Assembly (NCBI GenBank): GCA_032433765.1
Contig: JAVIAB010000025.1
Location: forward strand, 34,334,282 to 34,398,281
Direction of reading: 5' to 3'
Source of the DNA: Megaustenia siamemsis
Lineage: Eukaryota > Mollusca > Gastropoda > Stylommatophora > Ariophantidae
Length of the DNA: 64,000 nt
A model generated the notes under the pieces. That model saw nothing but the letters and a program-made list of their open reading frames with translations, was not told where the DNA came from and did no database searches. Positions 22,651 to 33,050 of this stretch are shown piece by piece. The translations under genes were made by a program, and so were the position numbers. Position 1 is the stretch's first letter; every line of letters starts with the position of its first letter.

Positions 22651-23950
22651 AGAGAAGAGTGTTAATATTAGAATAAAAGTACCACTTAGGTAAATAAAGA
22701 ATAATATAGAGGAACAAAAATGTAAACAAATTATAATTGTATCATACAAATGAGTCAATTCTTAGTCATTATAACGGTAAGAATGATTAAAATAGTTATT
22801 GAGTGCTAATACTCTGTTTTGATATTATAAACTTGGCAGACTTTTGGCATACATTTTGTTTATTTCATCTGTATACCATACAAACTTAAACATTTCTAAA
22901 CAACAGCAATGTAAGAATTCAAAATAGTTGATCAAGTGATGTTCGATTGTGAGCTCATAGAGATAGGGAGCTGGATCATGGCTGCTCAAATGAATACATT
23001 CTGTAACCGACCTTGAGTCAATTCTTCATTAGTGTCATGAGAAAATGATTTAATAATTGATTAAGCTACACTACTTTTTGAACTGCATTCTCACGTGAGC
23101 GCTCCATATAATTGTTCTTGTTTTGGCTCACGAAACACGATTAGTCAAAGAGGAAATAGTTCACATATTTTGTAACCAAAAAAAAGAAGTTACTATGTTT
23201 TGATTAAATAAAAATAAATATATATTATTTTAATATAAAGCTTAACAATATTAAAATTAAAGGCCTTATATATTGTTGAACCGTCATACAAACACTTCAA
23301 TAACAGTATCTAAGTAACAATTATACTTACAATATCAAATATGTTTAGAAAATCTAAGCTGCCCAAAAATGAATTGTCCTGGTGTTCTTCATCTAAGAAA
23401 TCCACCACGCCGAAGTGTCAATCTAGAAATGTGAGAACTTTCGTCTTATGTATAAAACAGAAAGGCAGCAGGACCTGACAGCATAATAATAGAGATGATA
23501 CAGGCACTAGAAGATTTTGGCATTGAAGTGATCACAGACATATGCAACGACATATACCACACAGGATACATACCAAATGAACTATAAACATCAACTTTCA
23601 ATGCATTACCTAAAAGGAATGATACAGTTGAATGCAGTGACTTTAGAACAATAAGCCTAATGAGCCATGTTACAACAATCTTGCTAAAAGTTATACAAGG
23701 ACGGATTCAAAATAAAATAAATACTGAATAAAATGAGCAGCAATTTGGATTTAGGAAAAATAATGGGACAAAAGAAGCCATATTCTGCATGAGAACATTA
23801 ATCGAAAATTAAACAGAATTAAACAAACCAATATATGCCGGCTTCATAGACAACACCAAAGCTTTTGATAGAATACACCACAAACAACTTATAGAATGCG
23901 TAAATGAGATACATCTAGATGACATGGACACACGACTAATATGTAATCTA

Positions 23951-24143
23951 AGGAAAAATAAAAAAAATAAAAATTGAAGTAATTGAAGTAATTGAAGTAA
24001 TTGAAGTAATTGATACACTAAACGTTGTTTAGTATGTGTCGTCCACTTATCACGTAAAGCTTCTTACATACCATTTTTTTATTTTTTTATTTTTCCTCAC
24101 ATTCAGCTTTACTGCAGCTTTGCATTTTTATGTCTTAACGCTT
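23951..24143. mobile_element. 193-bp insertion with 14-bp direct repeats inside LINE C
   Basis: TAATATGTAATCTA occurs at 23937-23950 and again at 24144-24157, bracketing 193 bp that splits the RT frame. The insert starts AGGAAAAATAAAAAAAATAA and has a long inverted match TTATTTTTTTATTTTTCCT near 24075-24096, plus four AATTGAAGT repeats. It resembles no element I know. Confidence 0.6.
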
Positions 24144-24264
24144 TAATATGTAATCTATACTGGGAGCAAACAGCAATAATGAAATATAACAATGAGAACT
24201 CTACACCCATTGATATAAAAAGAGGTGTAAGACAGGTATGCATCCTACCACCAAACTTGTTCAA

Positions 24265-24354
24265 TCTATCATCATCATTATGTGCCATACCGGTTAGCGT
24301 AGGCCATCATGTTCTTCCACAATCTTCTATCTACAGTGCATCGTATCAGTTGTG
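24265..24354 (-). mobile_element. 90-bp LINE D tail inserted antisense in LINE C
   Basis: The insert starts with the complement of a GATGATGAT tail and matches the terminal part of LINE D at 27015-27110 and 27618-27715. TTGTTCAA occurs on both sides (24257-24264 and 24355-24362), a possible 8-bp target-site duplication. It is an extreme 5' truncation. Confidence 0.6.
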
Positions 24355-25364
24355 TTGTTCAACCTATACACTGAGCAAATCTTTAAAAACACCACAGAGA
24401 TGTCAGGCCTAAACTTTAATGAAAAGATAATCAATAACCTAAGATTAGATAACCTATTCTGATGTTATTGTAATTACTAGCAAAAAATTCTAAAGATCTG
24501 CAACAATTACTTAATGAAGTAAACTTGACAAGCAAAAAATATGGACTAGATATGAATATCAAAAAGACTAAAATATTATCATAAACAAAGAAAATACTCA
24601 AAACCCACAAGTGGACATAAAAATTGAAGGAATAGACCTGGTGACAGTTCAGAACTACAACTACTTGGACATACTATAACCAGTGATGGAAAATGTACAA
24701 CTGAAATAAACAAAAGTATAGGAATGACAAAAAGTAATTTTAATGTCATGAAGAACAAACTAATATCAAAAACAAATAACATTAGGGCTAAAACTAAGAA
24801 AAGCAAAATGTTATATCTTCTCAACATTCCTATATGGTGTAGAAAGATGAAAATTAGACAAGAAAACAGAAAAGAAAATTGAAGCCTTTGAAATGTGGAT
24901 ATATAGATAAATAGGTAGAATTGGATGGGAAAAAAATGAAACAAACGATGAAGTCTTAAAACCACTAAAATTGAAAAGAGAACTACTGAACACAATTCAA
25001 ACAAGACAAATGCAATTTTTGGGCCATGTTAAAAGACACAACAGCCTACTAAAAGTATTCTTGGAGGGGAAAACACAAGGTAAAAGAGGGACAGGCAGAC
25101 CAAGATTAACATGGACGAGTAACATCAAAGGTTGGATAAATCAGCCTATAAAAACCTGCGCCATCAAAGCAAGAGGCAGAGCAGAATGGCTCTTCATGGT
25201 AGCCAACCTTCGTTGCGGAGATGGCACCCGATGATGATGATAAAAAAGTTACACAAATAATAATTATCTGCTTTTGTTAATAAAATTGCTCTCACTTGGA
25301 AGTATGTGGAGTTTATTATGATTGATACGTCATTTGCTTTTCTTTTGTTTTATTTCTCTGGCAG

Positions 25365-25473
25365 TGAAAGTGGATCTGAAGTTAGTTCCTGATTCAGAAG
25401 ATAGTGGTTCTGCTGCATTATCTATCAAATGTTCCGTTAAGGGTATCAACGCTCGGAGCATTGAGATTTCACG
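25365..25473 (+). CDS. Exon A2: N-terminal segment of an Ig-like domain (module 2)
   Basis: This 109-nt exon lies between TTTCTCTGGCAG and the donor CACG|GTAAGA, entering in phase 1 and leaving in phase 2. It encodes VKVDLKLVPDSEDSGSAALS then IKCSVKGINARSIEIS. The cysteine in LSIKCSV is in the strand-B position of an Ig domain. It would pair with the cysteine of YTCKVY in exon C2. Exon A3 (54774-54881) is clearly homologous (V-x-VDL-x-L ... LS-x-KCS-x-K). The intron before each A exon is similar as well (TACGTCATTT then TATTTCTCTG). Splicing A2 to B2 gives EIS-R-QIDWTSY, with the conserved Ig tryptophan in place. From 25474 to 25879 I see no feature. Confidence 0.85.
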
Positions 25474-25879
25474 GTAAGATTCTCAAACACAAAATTACAA
25501 TTATTATTTTAAAAATCAAACAGTTGGTATTTATCCAACTTTTGACGTCAGCTGGAACGATCATAAGAGTCAGAGAAATAAAGGAAGCATCTACTGTAAT
25601 TGTGCTACGTAGTGTACAGGTTGGAGTTTACACTTCAGTTCTGATTTTTAAAAGAAAATTATACACTGGTCAATAGATTGTATCTGTTGGAGTAAATTAA
25701 AACTGCAACAGGCAGTGGTGTCGACAAACATCTCTTCTTCTCTGAAATGTTACGGACTCTCAAACGTGGGAACTATTATTACTGCTGGAAGACTTTGAAT
25801 GCACAGATAGGACTTGCTTTATTCGTTTGTTTAAACGCAGACAATCAAGATCAAGCAGATGAAACAAACAGAAAAGACA

Positions 25880-26160
25880 ATCTGCTGCATTGCAGGAAGA
25901 TTGGGTACAATCAAAGGCTAAGGAAAGCAAACCTAAATAAAATGCAGGCAGAAATCGGATACACTGGGCCACTGGCGCAGAACACAGTGCAACGTTCTAA
26001 CAGGCATTCAATCAGATTATGTTCAACACAGATCTGAGAAGGACAACGTGGTCCACACCCACCTCCCTGGAAGAGAAACTATATGGGGCAATCGATTCGC
26101 TTAAACTGACAGCTGACTTCATAAGAGAGTCTGGAATCCTACTCTGATTGAGACTTGATC

Positions 26161-26165
<5 letters not shown>
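25880..26165 (+). repeat. Interspersed repeat family R, plus-strand copy
   Basis: It is an inverted match to 22215-22500, including NLNKMQAEIGYTGPLAQNTV in one frame, and ends at TGAGACTTGATC. With the other copy it forms a 3.4-kb-spaced inverted pair around LINE C. Confidence 0.7.

Positions 26166-26168
<3 letters not shown>

Positions 26169-26205
<37 letters not shown>
26169..26205. repeat. (GA)n microsatellite
   Basis: About 17 GA dinucleotides directly after the family R copy, perhaps its tail. From 26206 to 26671 I see nothing recognisable. Confidence 0.95.
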
Positions 26206-26209
<4 letters not shown>

Positions 26210-26671
26210 AAATCACGTATTGTATCTGACGTCACAAATTGAAACCACTTCCATGAATTATCAATTTTGAGAATAAGTGGAATGTTCTAGATTCAGAAGA
26301 TCTTTGTCAATAAATGCTGCAACGTTTCCAAGACTAGAACAAAAATACCACTTTGAGATGAAAACAAACAACCGTGGTGCATTGAGTCCAAGTTAATAAA
26401 GAAATGACGTCATCACCATGCATTATTTCCTTAAATATAGCGACTAGTTACAATAAGCGAATAAATGAAGTGCAGACCCGACAATCAAATCATGCACAAC
26501 TGAACTTCGGATATATTTTATTTTTAAAAAGTAGATATCGTAAACCACAACATAAAGGTACTACGCTTATTTCAATCCATTTCAAAGGTGGGCCACCAAC
26601 AGACCTAACCGTTAGACGATCACTCGAAAGTTAAATGCCTGGCCATATATCGTAGACCGATTCTTGCAAGT

Positions 26672-26869
26672 GGGAATCAGTTCACATGAAAGGGCTCTAG
26701 AGTGGGTTACTAGCGAACACATCAACAGAAGAAAGACTATGTGGTTGAGTATGCTCGTTTCTGGTTGGAAGGGAATCAGTTCACAGGAAAGGGCACTAGA
26801 GTGGGTTACTAGCGAACACATCAACAGAAGAAAGACTATGTATTTGAGAGTGCTCGCTTCTGGTTGGAA
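26672..26869. repeat. 99-bp tandem duplication
   Basis: GGGAATCAGTTCAC starts two copies at 26672 and 26771; both include GAACACATCAACAGAAGAAA. Open frames on either strand here are products of the duplication. Confidence 0.85.
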
Positions 26870-27014
26870 AGGTCCCTGTTCAATTCCAAGAAATATGATT
26901 TTTTTTTTCCGAGTTACACTTTTTGAAAGTTCATCAAACTTCTCACAACGGGTTCCAGTAATTTTATTGAAGAAAGCAGGGCGGTCTGACGTGACACCCA
27001 CCACATCTTCTATA

Positions 27015-27200
27015 AGATATCATCATCATCATGTGGCATACAGGTTGGCGTAGGCGGTCATGTCCTTCCACAATCTTCTATCCACAGTGCATCGTATCAA
27101 TTCTGTTGTTGACTGTTTTCCATGCCATGACACCATTGCTATCTAATACTTTCTCTCTTTGTTGTCCCTTTGGTATCTAATCTTCTTTTCATTTTTTTTT
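27015..27200 (-). mobile_element. LINE family D, antisense 3' end
   Basis: It begins with ATCATCATCATC and matches 27618-27800 and the insert at 24265-24354. Read on the minus strand it is the frame-broken end of a LINE related to family B. It is joined directly to a family C 3' end. Confidence 0.7.
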
Positions 27201-27204
27201 TGGG

Positions 27205-27312
27205 CATCAATCTATGAAAGCCTGCACCATCAAAGCAAGAGACAGAGTAGAATGGCGACCCATGGTAGCCAACCTTCGTTGCGGAGAGGGAACTCAATGA
27301 TGATGATGATGA
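27205..27312 (+). mobile_element. LINE family C, 3' end fragment
   Basis: About 105 bp encode KACTIKARDRVEWRPMVAN and LRCGEGTQ, like 25150-25235, and end in a GATGATGATG tail. Confidence 0.78.
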
Positions 27313-27317
27313 ACATA

Positions 27318-27509
27318 TTTCACAAGTTGAGTTAAATGTTCACAAGTTGAGTTAAATGTTCACAAGTTGAAGTAACATTAGGAAACACATCCGTGATAGC
27401 GTAACGACCAGGCCGGAAATAAATGAGAGATGTATACTTCAGTGCTTTGTTTTATCAGAGTGATGGAAGTACTTACTCCGATATTAAAATGGTCATCTGG
27501 TACATCAGA

Positions 27510-27540
<31 letters not shown>

Positions 27541-27575
27541 AAGAGAGAGATAAAGAGATAAAGAGAGAGAAAGAT
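27318..27575. repeat. Short tandem repeats (20-bp x3 and GA-rich tract)
   Basis: CACAAGTTGAGTTAAATGTT is repeated about three times at 27318-27372. A GAGA/AAAG-rich tract runs at 27508-27572. The 62-residue frame across it is not a gene. Confidence 0.85.
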
Positions 27576-27617
27576 GTCCCTAAGACGAAAGTCATATACA
27601 TGACTGAATAGGACAAT

Positions 27618-27950
27618 TTATTATCTTCATCATCATCATGTGCCATATCGGTTAGTGGAGGCAATTATTTCCTTCCACAAATTTCTATCCACCGTGCGTC
27701 GTATCAGTTCTGTTGCTGACTGTTGTCCATGCCATGACACCAAGCTATCTAGTATTTTCTCTCTTTGTCATCCACTATCTCTCTTTCCTTGTATTTTGCC
27801 AGTTGTAACCATGTATTCCAACCTTTCTCTTGTTGATTTTTTTTTCTGATGTTTCTTCGGAGCTCACTTTTTGTGTTGGCCTCTGTGAGAATTTCCTCGT
27901 TGGTCTTTTTAGCTGCCCAGGCAACTTTCAACATTTCTAAGAAATCCCAT
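27618..27950 (-). mobile_element. LINE family D, antisense 3' fragment
   Basis: Read on the minus strand it has VAWAAKKTNEEILTEANTKS followed by broken homology to the family B/D C-terminus, and the CATCATCATCATG tail complement at 27622. The 5' end is near 27950. From 27951 to 28119 I see nothing. Confidence 0.7.
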
Positions 27951-28149
27951 CTCTGTGGCCTCTTAAGTTTAAAAAGAAAACATCACAATTAAATAAATAA
28001 ATGCATAATTGTTTTAACGAAAACAAAAAGTGTGATTGTACCATCAAGTGATTTCTGAAATGTAAATAATAATAAAAATGGAGGGGAGCTTTCCATGTGA
28101 CAGATCAACATATCGTTTCAGAGGTAGAGGTATGTTACAAGTCTCGGAA

Positions 28150-28277
28150 TAAAATAAGAAATAATCAACAACAGGAAAAAAAAAATAAATATACATAACG
28201 AAGCAGGATTGAACCCGCAATCTTGGATACAGCCACGAGAGACCTCCGCTAAAGCACACTGCCAGCTAAGCAACCTA
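28150..28277 (-). mobile_element. SINE family S1, unexpanded copy
   Basis: On the minus strand it reads GGTTGCTTAGCTGGCAGTGT (A-box region), then GCGGGTTCAATCCTGC (B box), then a T-rich body ending TTTTTTCCTGTTGTTGA. The tRNA-like head is 70-80 bp. The same head, body and tail bracket the 37-bp array that follows on the + strand. Confidence 0.78.
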
Positions 28278-28372
28278 AAAGAACCTGCAACACTTACAAT
28301 GTCATTCACGCATGTGTGTGTGGTTACACAACTTGGGATTAAATTGTCTGTTTAAGTACTTTTTTGGTATGT

Positions 28373-31300
28373 TTAGGTTGCTTAGGCGGCAGTGTTCTCT
28401 AACGCGTGTTTCTCGTGACAAGGCGGCGGTGTTCTCTAACGCGTGTTTCTCGTGGCAAGACGGCGGTGTTCTCTAACGCGTGTTTCTCGTGGCAAGGCGG
28501 CGGTGTTCTCTGACGCGTGTTTCTCGTGGCAAGGCGGCGGTGTTCTCTAACGCGTGTTTCTCGTGACAAGGCGTCGGTGTTCTCTAACGCGTGTTTCTTG
28601 TGGCAAGGCGGTAGTGTTCTCTAACGCGTGTTTCTCGTGGCAAGGCGGCAATGTTCTCTAACGCGTGTTTCTCGTGGCAAAGCGGCAGTGTTCTCTAACG
28701 CGTGTTTCTTGTGGTAAGGCGGCGGTGTTCTCTAACGCGTGTTTCTTGTGGTAAGGCGGCGGTGTTCTCTAACGCGTGTTTCTCGTGGCAAGGCGGAAAT
28801 GTTCTCTAACGCGTGTTTCTCGAGGCAAAGCGGCAGTGTTCTCTAACGCGTGTTTCTTGTGGCAAGGCGGCGGTGTTCTCTAACGCGTGTTTCTCGTGGG
28901 TGGCAAGGCGGCAGTGTTCTCTAACGCGTGTTTCTTGTGGGTGGCAAGGCGGCAGTGTTCTCTAACGCGTGTTTCTCGTGGGTGGCAAGGCGGCAGTGTT
29001 CTCTAACGCGTGTTTCTTGTGGCAAGGCGGCAGTGTTCTCTAACGCGTGTTTCTCGTGGCAAGGCGGCAGTGTTCTCTAACGCGTGTTTCTCGTGGCAAG
29101 GCGGCAGTGTTCTCTAACGGGTGTTTCTCGTGGCAAGGCGGCGGTGTTCTCTAACGGGTGTTTCTCGTGGCAAGGCGGCGGTGTTCTCTAACGGGTGTTT
29201 CTTGTGGCAAGGCTGCAGTGTTCTCTAACGCGTGTTTCTCGTGGCAAGGCGGCAGTGTTCTCTAACGCGTGTTTCTCGTGGCAAGGCGGCAGTGTTCTCT
29301 AACGCGTGTTTCTCGAGGCAAGGCGGCAGTGTTCTCTAACGCGTGTTTCTCGTGGCAAGGCGGCAGTGTTCTCTAACGCGTGTTTCTCGAGGCAAGGCGG
29401 CAGTGTTCTCTAACGCGTGTTTCTTGTGGCAAGGCGGCAGTGTTCTCTAACGCGTGTTTCTTGTGGCAAGGCGGCAGTGTTCTCTAACGCGTGTTTCTTG
29501 TGGCAAGGCGGCAGTGTTCTCTAACGCGTGTTTCTTGTGGCAAGGCGGCAGTGTTCTCTAACGCGAGTTTCTCGTGGCAAGGCGGCAGTGTTCTCTAACG
29601 CGTGTTTCTTGTGGCAAGGCGGCAGTGTTCTCTAACGCGTGTTTCTCGAGGCAAGGCGGTAGTGTTCTCTAACGCGTGTTTCTCGTGGCAAGGCGGTAGT
29701 GTTCTCTAACGCGTGTTTCTCGTGGCAAGGCGGTAGTGTTCTCTAACGCGTGTTTCTCGTGGCAAGGCGGCAGTGTTCTCTAACGCGTGTTTCTCGAGGC
29801 AAGGCGGCAGTGTTCTCTAACGCGTGTTTCTTGTGGCAAGGCGGTAGTGTTCTCTAACGCGAGTTTCTCGTGGCAAGGCGGCAGTGTTCTCTAACGCGAG
29901 TTTCTTGTGGCAAGGCGGCAGTGTTCTCTAACGCGAGTTTCTCGAGGCAAGGCGGCGGTGTTCTCTAACGCGTGTTTCTTGTGGCAAGGCGGTAGTGTTC
30001 TCTAACGCGTGTTTCTCGAGGCAAGGCGGTAGTGTTCTCTAACGCGTGTTTCTCGTGGCAAGGCGGTAGTGTTCTCTAACGCGTGTTTCTCGAGGCAAGG
30101 CGGCGGTGTTCTCTAACGGGTGTTTCTTGTGGCAAGGCGGCAGTGTTCTCTAACGCGAGTTTCTCGTGGCAAGGCGGCAGTGTTCTCTAACACGTGTTTC
30201 TCGAGGCAAGGCGGCGGTGTTCTCTAACGGGTGTTTCTTGTGGCAAGGCTGCAGTGTTCTCTAACGCGAGTTTCTCGTGGCAAGGCGGCAGTGTTCTCTA
30301 ACGCGTGTTTCTCGTGGCAAGGCGGCAGTGTTCTCTAACGCGTGTTTCTCGAGGCAAGGCGGCGGTGTTCTCTAACGGGTGTTTCTTGTGGCAAGGCTGC
30401 AGTGTTCTCTAACGCGAGTTTCTCGTGGCAAGGCGGCAGTGTTCTCTAACGCGTGTTTCTCGTGGCAAGGCGGCAGTGTTCTCTAACGCGAGTTTCTCGT
30501 GGCAAGGCGGCAGTGTTCTCTAACGCGTGTTTCTCGTGGCAAGGCGGCAGTGTTCTCTAACGCGTGTTTCTCGTGGCAAGGCGGCAGTGTTCTCTAACGG
30601 GTGTTTCTCGTGGCAAGGCGGCGGTGTTCTCTAACGGGTGTCTCTTGTGGCAAGGCTGCAGTGTTCTCTAACGCGTGTTTCTCGTGGCAAGGCGGCAGTG
30701 TTCTCTAACGCGTGTTTCTCGTGGCAAGGCGGCAGTGTTCTCTAACGGGTGTTTCTCGTGGCAAGGCGGCGGTGTTCTCTAACGCGTGTTTCTTGTGGCA
30801 AGGCGGCAGTGTTCTCTAACGCGTGTTTCTTGTGGCAAGGCTGCAGTGTTCTTTAACGCGTGTTTCTTGTGGCAAGGCGGCAGTGTTCTCTAACGCGTGT
30901 TTCTTGTGGCAAGGCTGCAGTGTTCTCTAACGCGTGTTTCTTGTGGCAAGGCTGCAGTGTTCTCTAACGCGTGTTTCTCGTGGCAAGGCGGCAGTGTTCT
31001 CTAACGCGTGTTTCTCGTGGCAAGGCGGCAATGTTCTCTAACGCGTGTTTCTTGTGGCAAGGCGGCGGTGTTCTCTAACGCGTGTTTCTTGTGGCAAGGC
31101 GGCAATGTTCTCTAACGCGTGTTTCTCGTGGCAAGGCGGCAGTGTTCTCTAACGCGTGTTTCTTGTGGCAAGGCGGCAATGTTCTCTAACGCGTGTTTCT
31201 TGTGGCAAGGCCTTAGTGTTCTCTAACGCGTGTTTCTCGTGGCAAGGCGGCAGTGTTCTCTAACGCGTGTTTCTTGTGGCAAGGCGGCAATGTTCTCTAA

Positions 31301-32590
31301 CGCGTGTTTCTTGTGGCAAGGCTGCAGTGTTCTCTAACGCGTGTTTCTTGTGGCAAGGCGGCAATGTTCTCTAACGCGTGTTTCTTGTGGCAAGGCGGCA
31401 GTGTTCTCTAACGCGTGTTTCTCGTGGCAAGGCGGCAATGTTCTCTAACGCGTGTTTCTTGTGGCAAGGCGGCAATGTTCTCTAACGGGTGTTTCTTGTG
31501 GCAAGGCGGCAATGTTCTCTAACGGGTGTTTCTTGTAGCAAGGCGGCAATGTTCTCTAACGCGTGTTTCTTGTGGCAAGGCGGCAGTGTTCTCTAACGGG
31601 TGTTTCTCGTGGCAAGGCGGCAATGTTCTCTAACGCGTGTTTCTCGTGGCAAGGCGGCAGTGTTCTCTAACGCGTGTTTCTCGTGGCAAGGCGGCGGTGT
31701 TCTCTAACGCGTGTTTCTCGTGGCAAGGCGGCGGTGTTCTCTAACGCGTGTTTCTCGTGGCAAGGCGGCGGTGTTCTCTAACGCGTGTTTCTCGTGGCAA
31801 GGCGGCGGTGTTCTCTAATGCGTGTTTCTTGTGGCAAGGCGGCAGTGTTCTCTAACGCGTGTTTATCGTGGCAAGGCGGCAGTGTTCTCTAACGCGTGTT
31901 TCTCGAGGCAAGGCGGCAGTGTTCTCTAACGCGTGTTTATCGTGGCAAGGCGGCAGTGTTCTCTAACGCGTGTTTATCGAGGCAAGGCGGCAGTGTTCTC
32001 TAATGCGTGTTTCTTGTGGCAAGGCGGCAGTGTTCTCTAACGCGTGTTTCTTGTGGCAAGGCGGCAATGTTCTCTAACGGGTGTTTATCGTGGCAATGCG
32101 GCAGTGTTCTCTAACGCGTGTTTATCGTGACAATGCGGCAGTGTTCTCTAACGCGTGTTTATCGTGACAATGCGGCAGTGTTCTCTAACGCGTGTTTATC
32201 GTGGCAATGCGGCAGTGTTCTCTAATGCGTGTTTATCGTGACAATGCGGCAGTGTTCTCTAACGCGTGTTTATCGTGGCAATGCGGCAGTGTTCTCTAAC
32301 GCGTGTTTATCGTGACAATGCGGCAGTGTTCTCTAACGCGTGTTTATCGTGGCAATGCGGCAGTGTTCTCTAACGCGTGTTTATCGTGACAATGCGGCAG
32401 TGTTCTCTAACGCGTGTTTAGCGTGGCAAGGCGGCAGTGTTCTCTAACGCGTGTTTAGCGTGGCAAGGCGGCAGTGTTCTCTAACGCGTGTTTAGCGTGG
32501 CAAGGCGCTGTGTCGAGAAGTACGGGTTCTATCCTGCTTTTTTTTCCTGTTGTTGAACATTTGTGAATTTTTCCACGTGTTGTAAACTTG
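28373..32590 (+). mobile_element. SINE family S1, internally expanded copy
   Basis: The left end GGTTGCTTAGGCGGCAGTGT matches the head of the neighbouring S1 copy. The right end (32500-32560) is CGGGTTCTATCCTGC, a B box, followed by TTTTTTTTCCTGTTGTTGAA, the S1 body. Between these, where a normal copy has about 45 bp, lies the 4.1-kb 37-bp array. So the array is an expansion inside one SINE, between its A and B boxes. Confidence 0.75.
28383..32510. repeat. 37-bp minisatellite, about 111 copies, from SINE S1
   Basis: The unit is GGCGGCAGTGTTCTCTAACG, CGTGTTTCTCGTGGCAA. Variant positions are CTCG/CTTG/ATCG, GTGG/GAGG and CAGT/CGGT/CAAT. A CGTGGGTGGCAA form clusters near 28890-28990, TTTATCGTGACAATGC dominates the 3' end (32080-32400), and TTTAGCGTGG forms the last three units. 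Local clustering of variants indicates stepwise amplification. Because 37 is not a multiple of three, no long frame runs through it. It sits in the A2-B2 intron. Confidence 0.96.
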
Positions 32591-32739
32591 TATCTTTTCC
32601 TGTAATAATTCGTTGATTCCTAGGATCTCGTGGTTGTTTTGTCAACAACCAGATTTCTGAAAACTTTCATCACAAATATTTTCAACTCTGTATTCCTTTT
32701 ACATTTTATTTGTCTGTTTATAAAGAATGTTAGACATTT

Positions 32740-33050
32740 TAGTGAAAGGAAACAAAAATAAAGGACACAGACTTAATAGCAAAAAGACAGAAATAATGAT
32801 AACAACAAAGGAAAAGGAAAGAAATCACATCAGTACAAAATAAAGACAAGTGGAACAATATTAAAACAGGTAAGTGAATTTAAATATTTGGGAACTTTGT
32901 TAATCTCAGACGGAAGATGTACAAAAGAGGTGAGATGTAGAATGGATCAGGCAAAAGTAGCTTTCCAAAAAATGAGTAAAATACTATTAAATCAATTTTT
33001 GCCAATAGATTCAAGAAAAAAGAGTTCTTAAATGTTATGAAGAGCCAGTA
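32740..33050 (+). mobile_element. LINE family B, left part of a copy split by LINE A
   Basis: Frames include KIKTSGTILKQVSEFKYLGT then RCTKEVRCRMDQAKVAFQK, the family B region after the RT palm. It breaks at GAAGAGCCAGTA (33039-33050), where LINE A starts. The matching right part begins with the same 12 bp at 35720. Confidence 0.8.

Larger units (their letters stand above)
23465..25245 (+). pseudogene. LINE family C, degenerate reverse transcriptase with two insertions
   Basis: Scattered frames encode an RT: AGPDSIIIEMIQAL near 23470, FGFRKNNGTKEAI near 23750, and motif A as YAGFIDNTKAFDRI near 23840. IKRGVRQVCILPPNLFN (motif B with Q-G changed to Q-V) lies near 24210. A C-terminal frame (24971-25234) has MQFLGHVKRHNSLL, GKRGTGRPRLTW and VANLRCGDGTR. 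Stops and shifts are numerous, motif C has decayed, and two foreign segments (23951-24143 and 24265-24354) interrupt it. It ends in a GATGATGATGA tail. The endonuclease end is missing. It is an old, dead copy in the D1-A2 intron. Confidence 0.8.

Noticed and set aside
22348..22758. 136-residue minus-strand frame as a gene
   Set aside because: It combines a family R repeat with a three-copy 42-bp repeat (GARKHGRADHLRTD pattern).
26612..27053. Opposed 130- and 129-residue frames as genes
   Set aside because: They read the two strands of a 99-bp tandem duplication and show no domain or splice support.
28383..32510. CRISPR-like array
   Set aside because: Units are contiguous with no unique spacers, and the flanks are eukaryotic SINE sequence.
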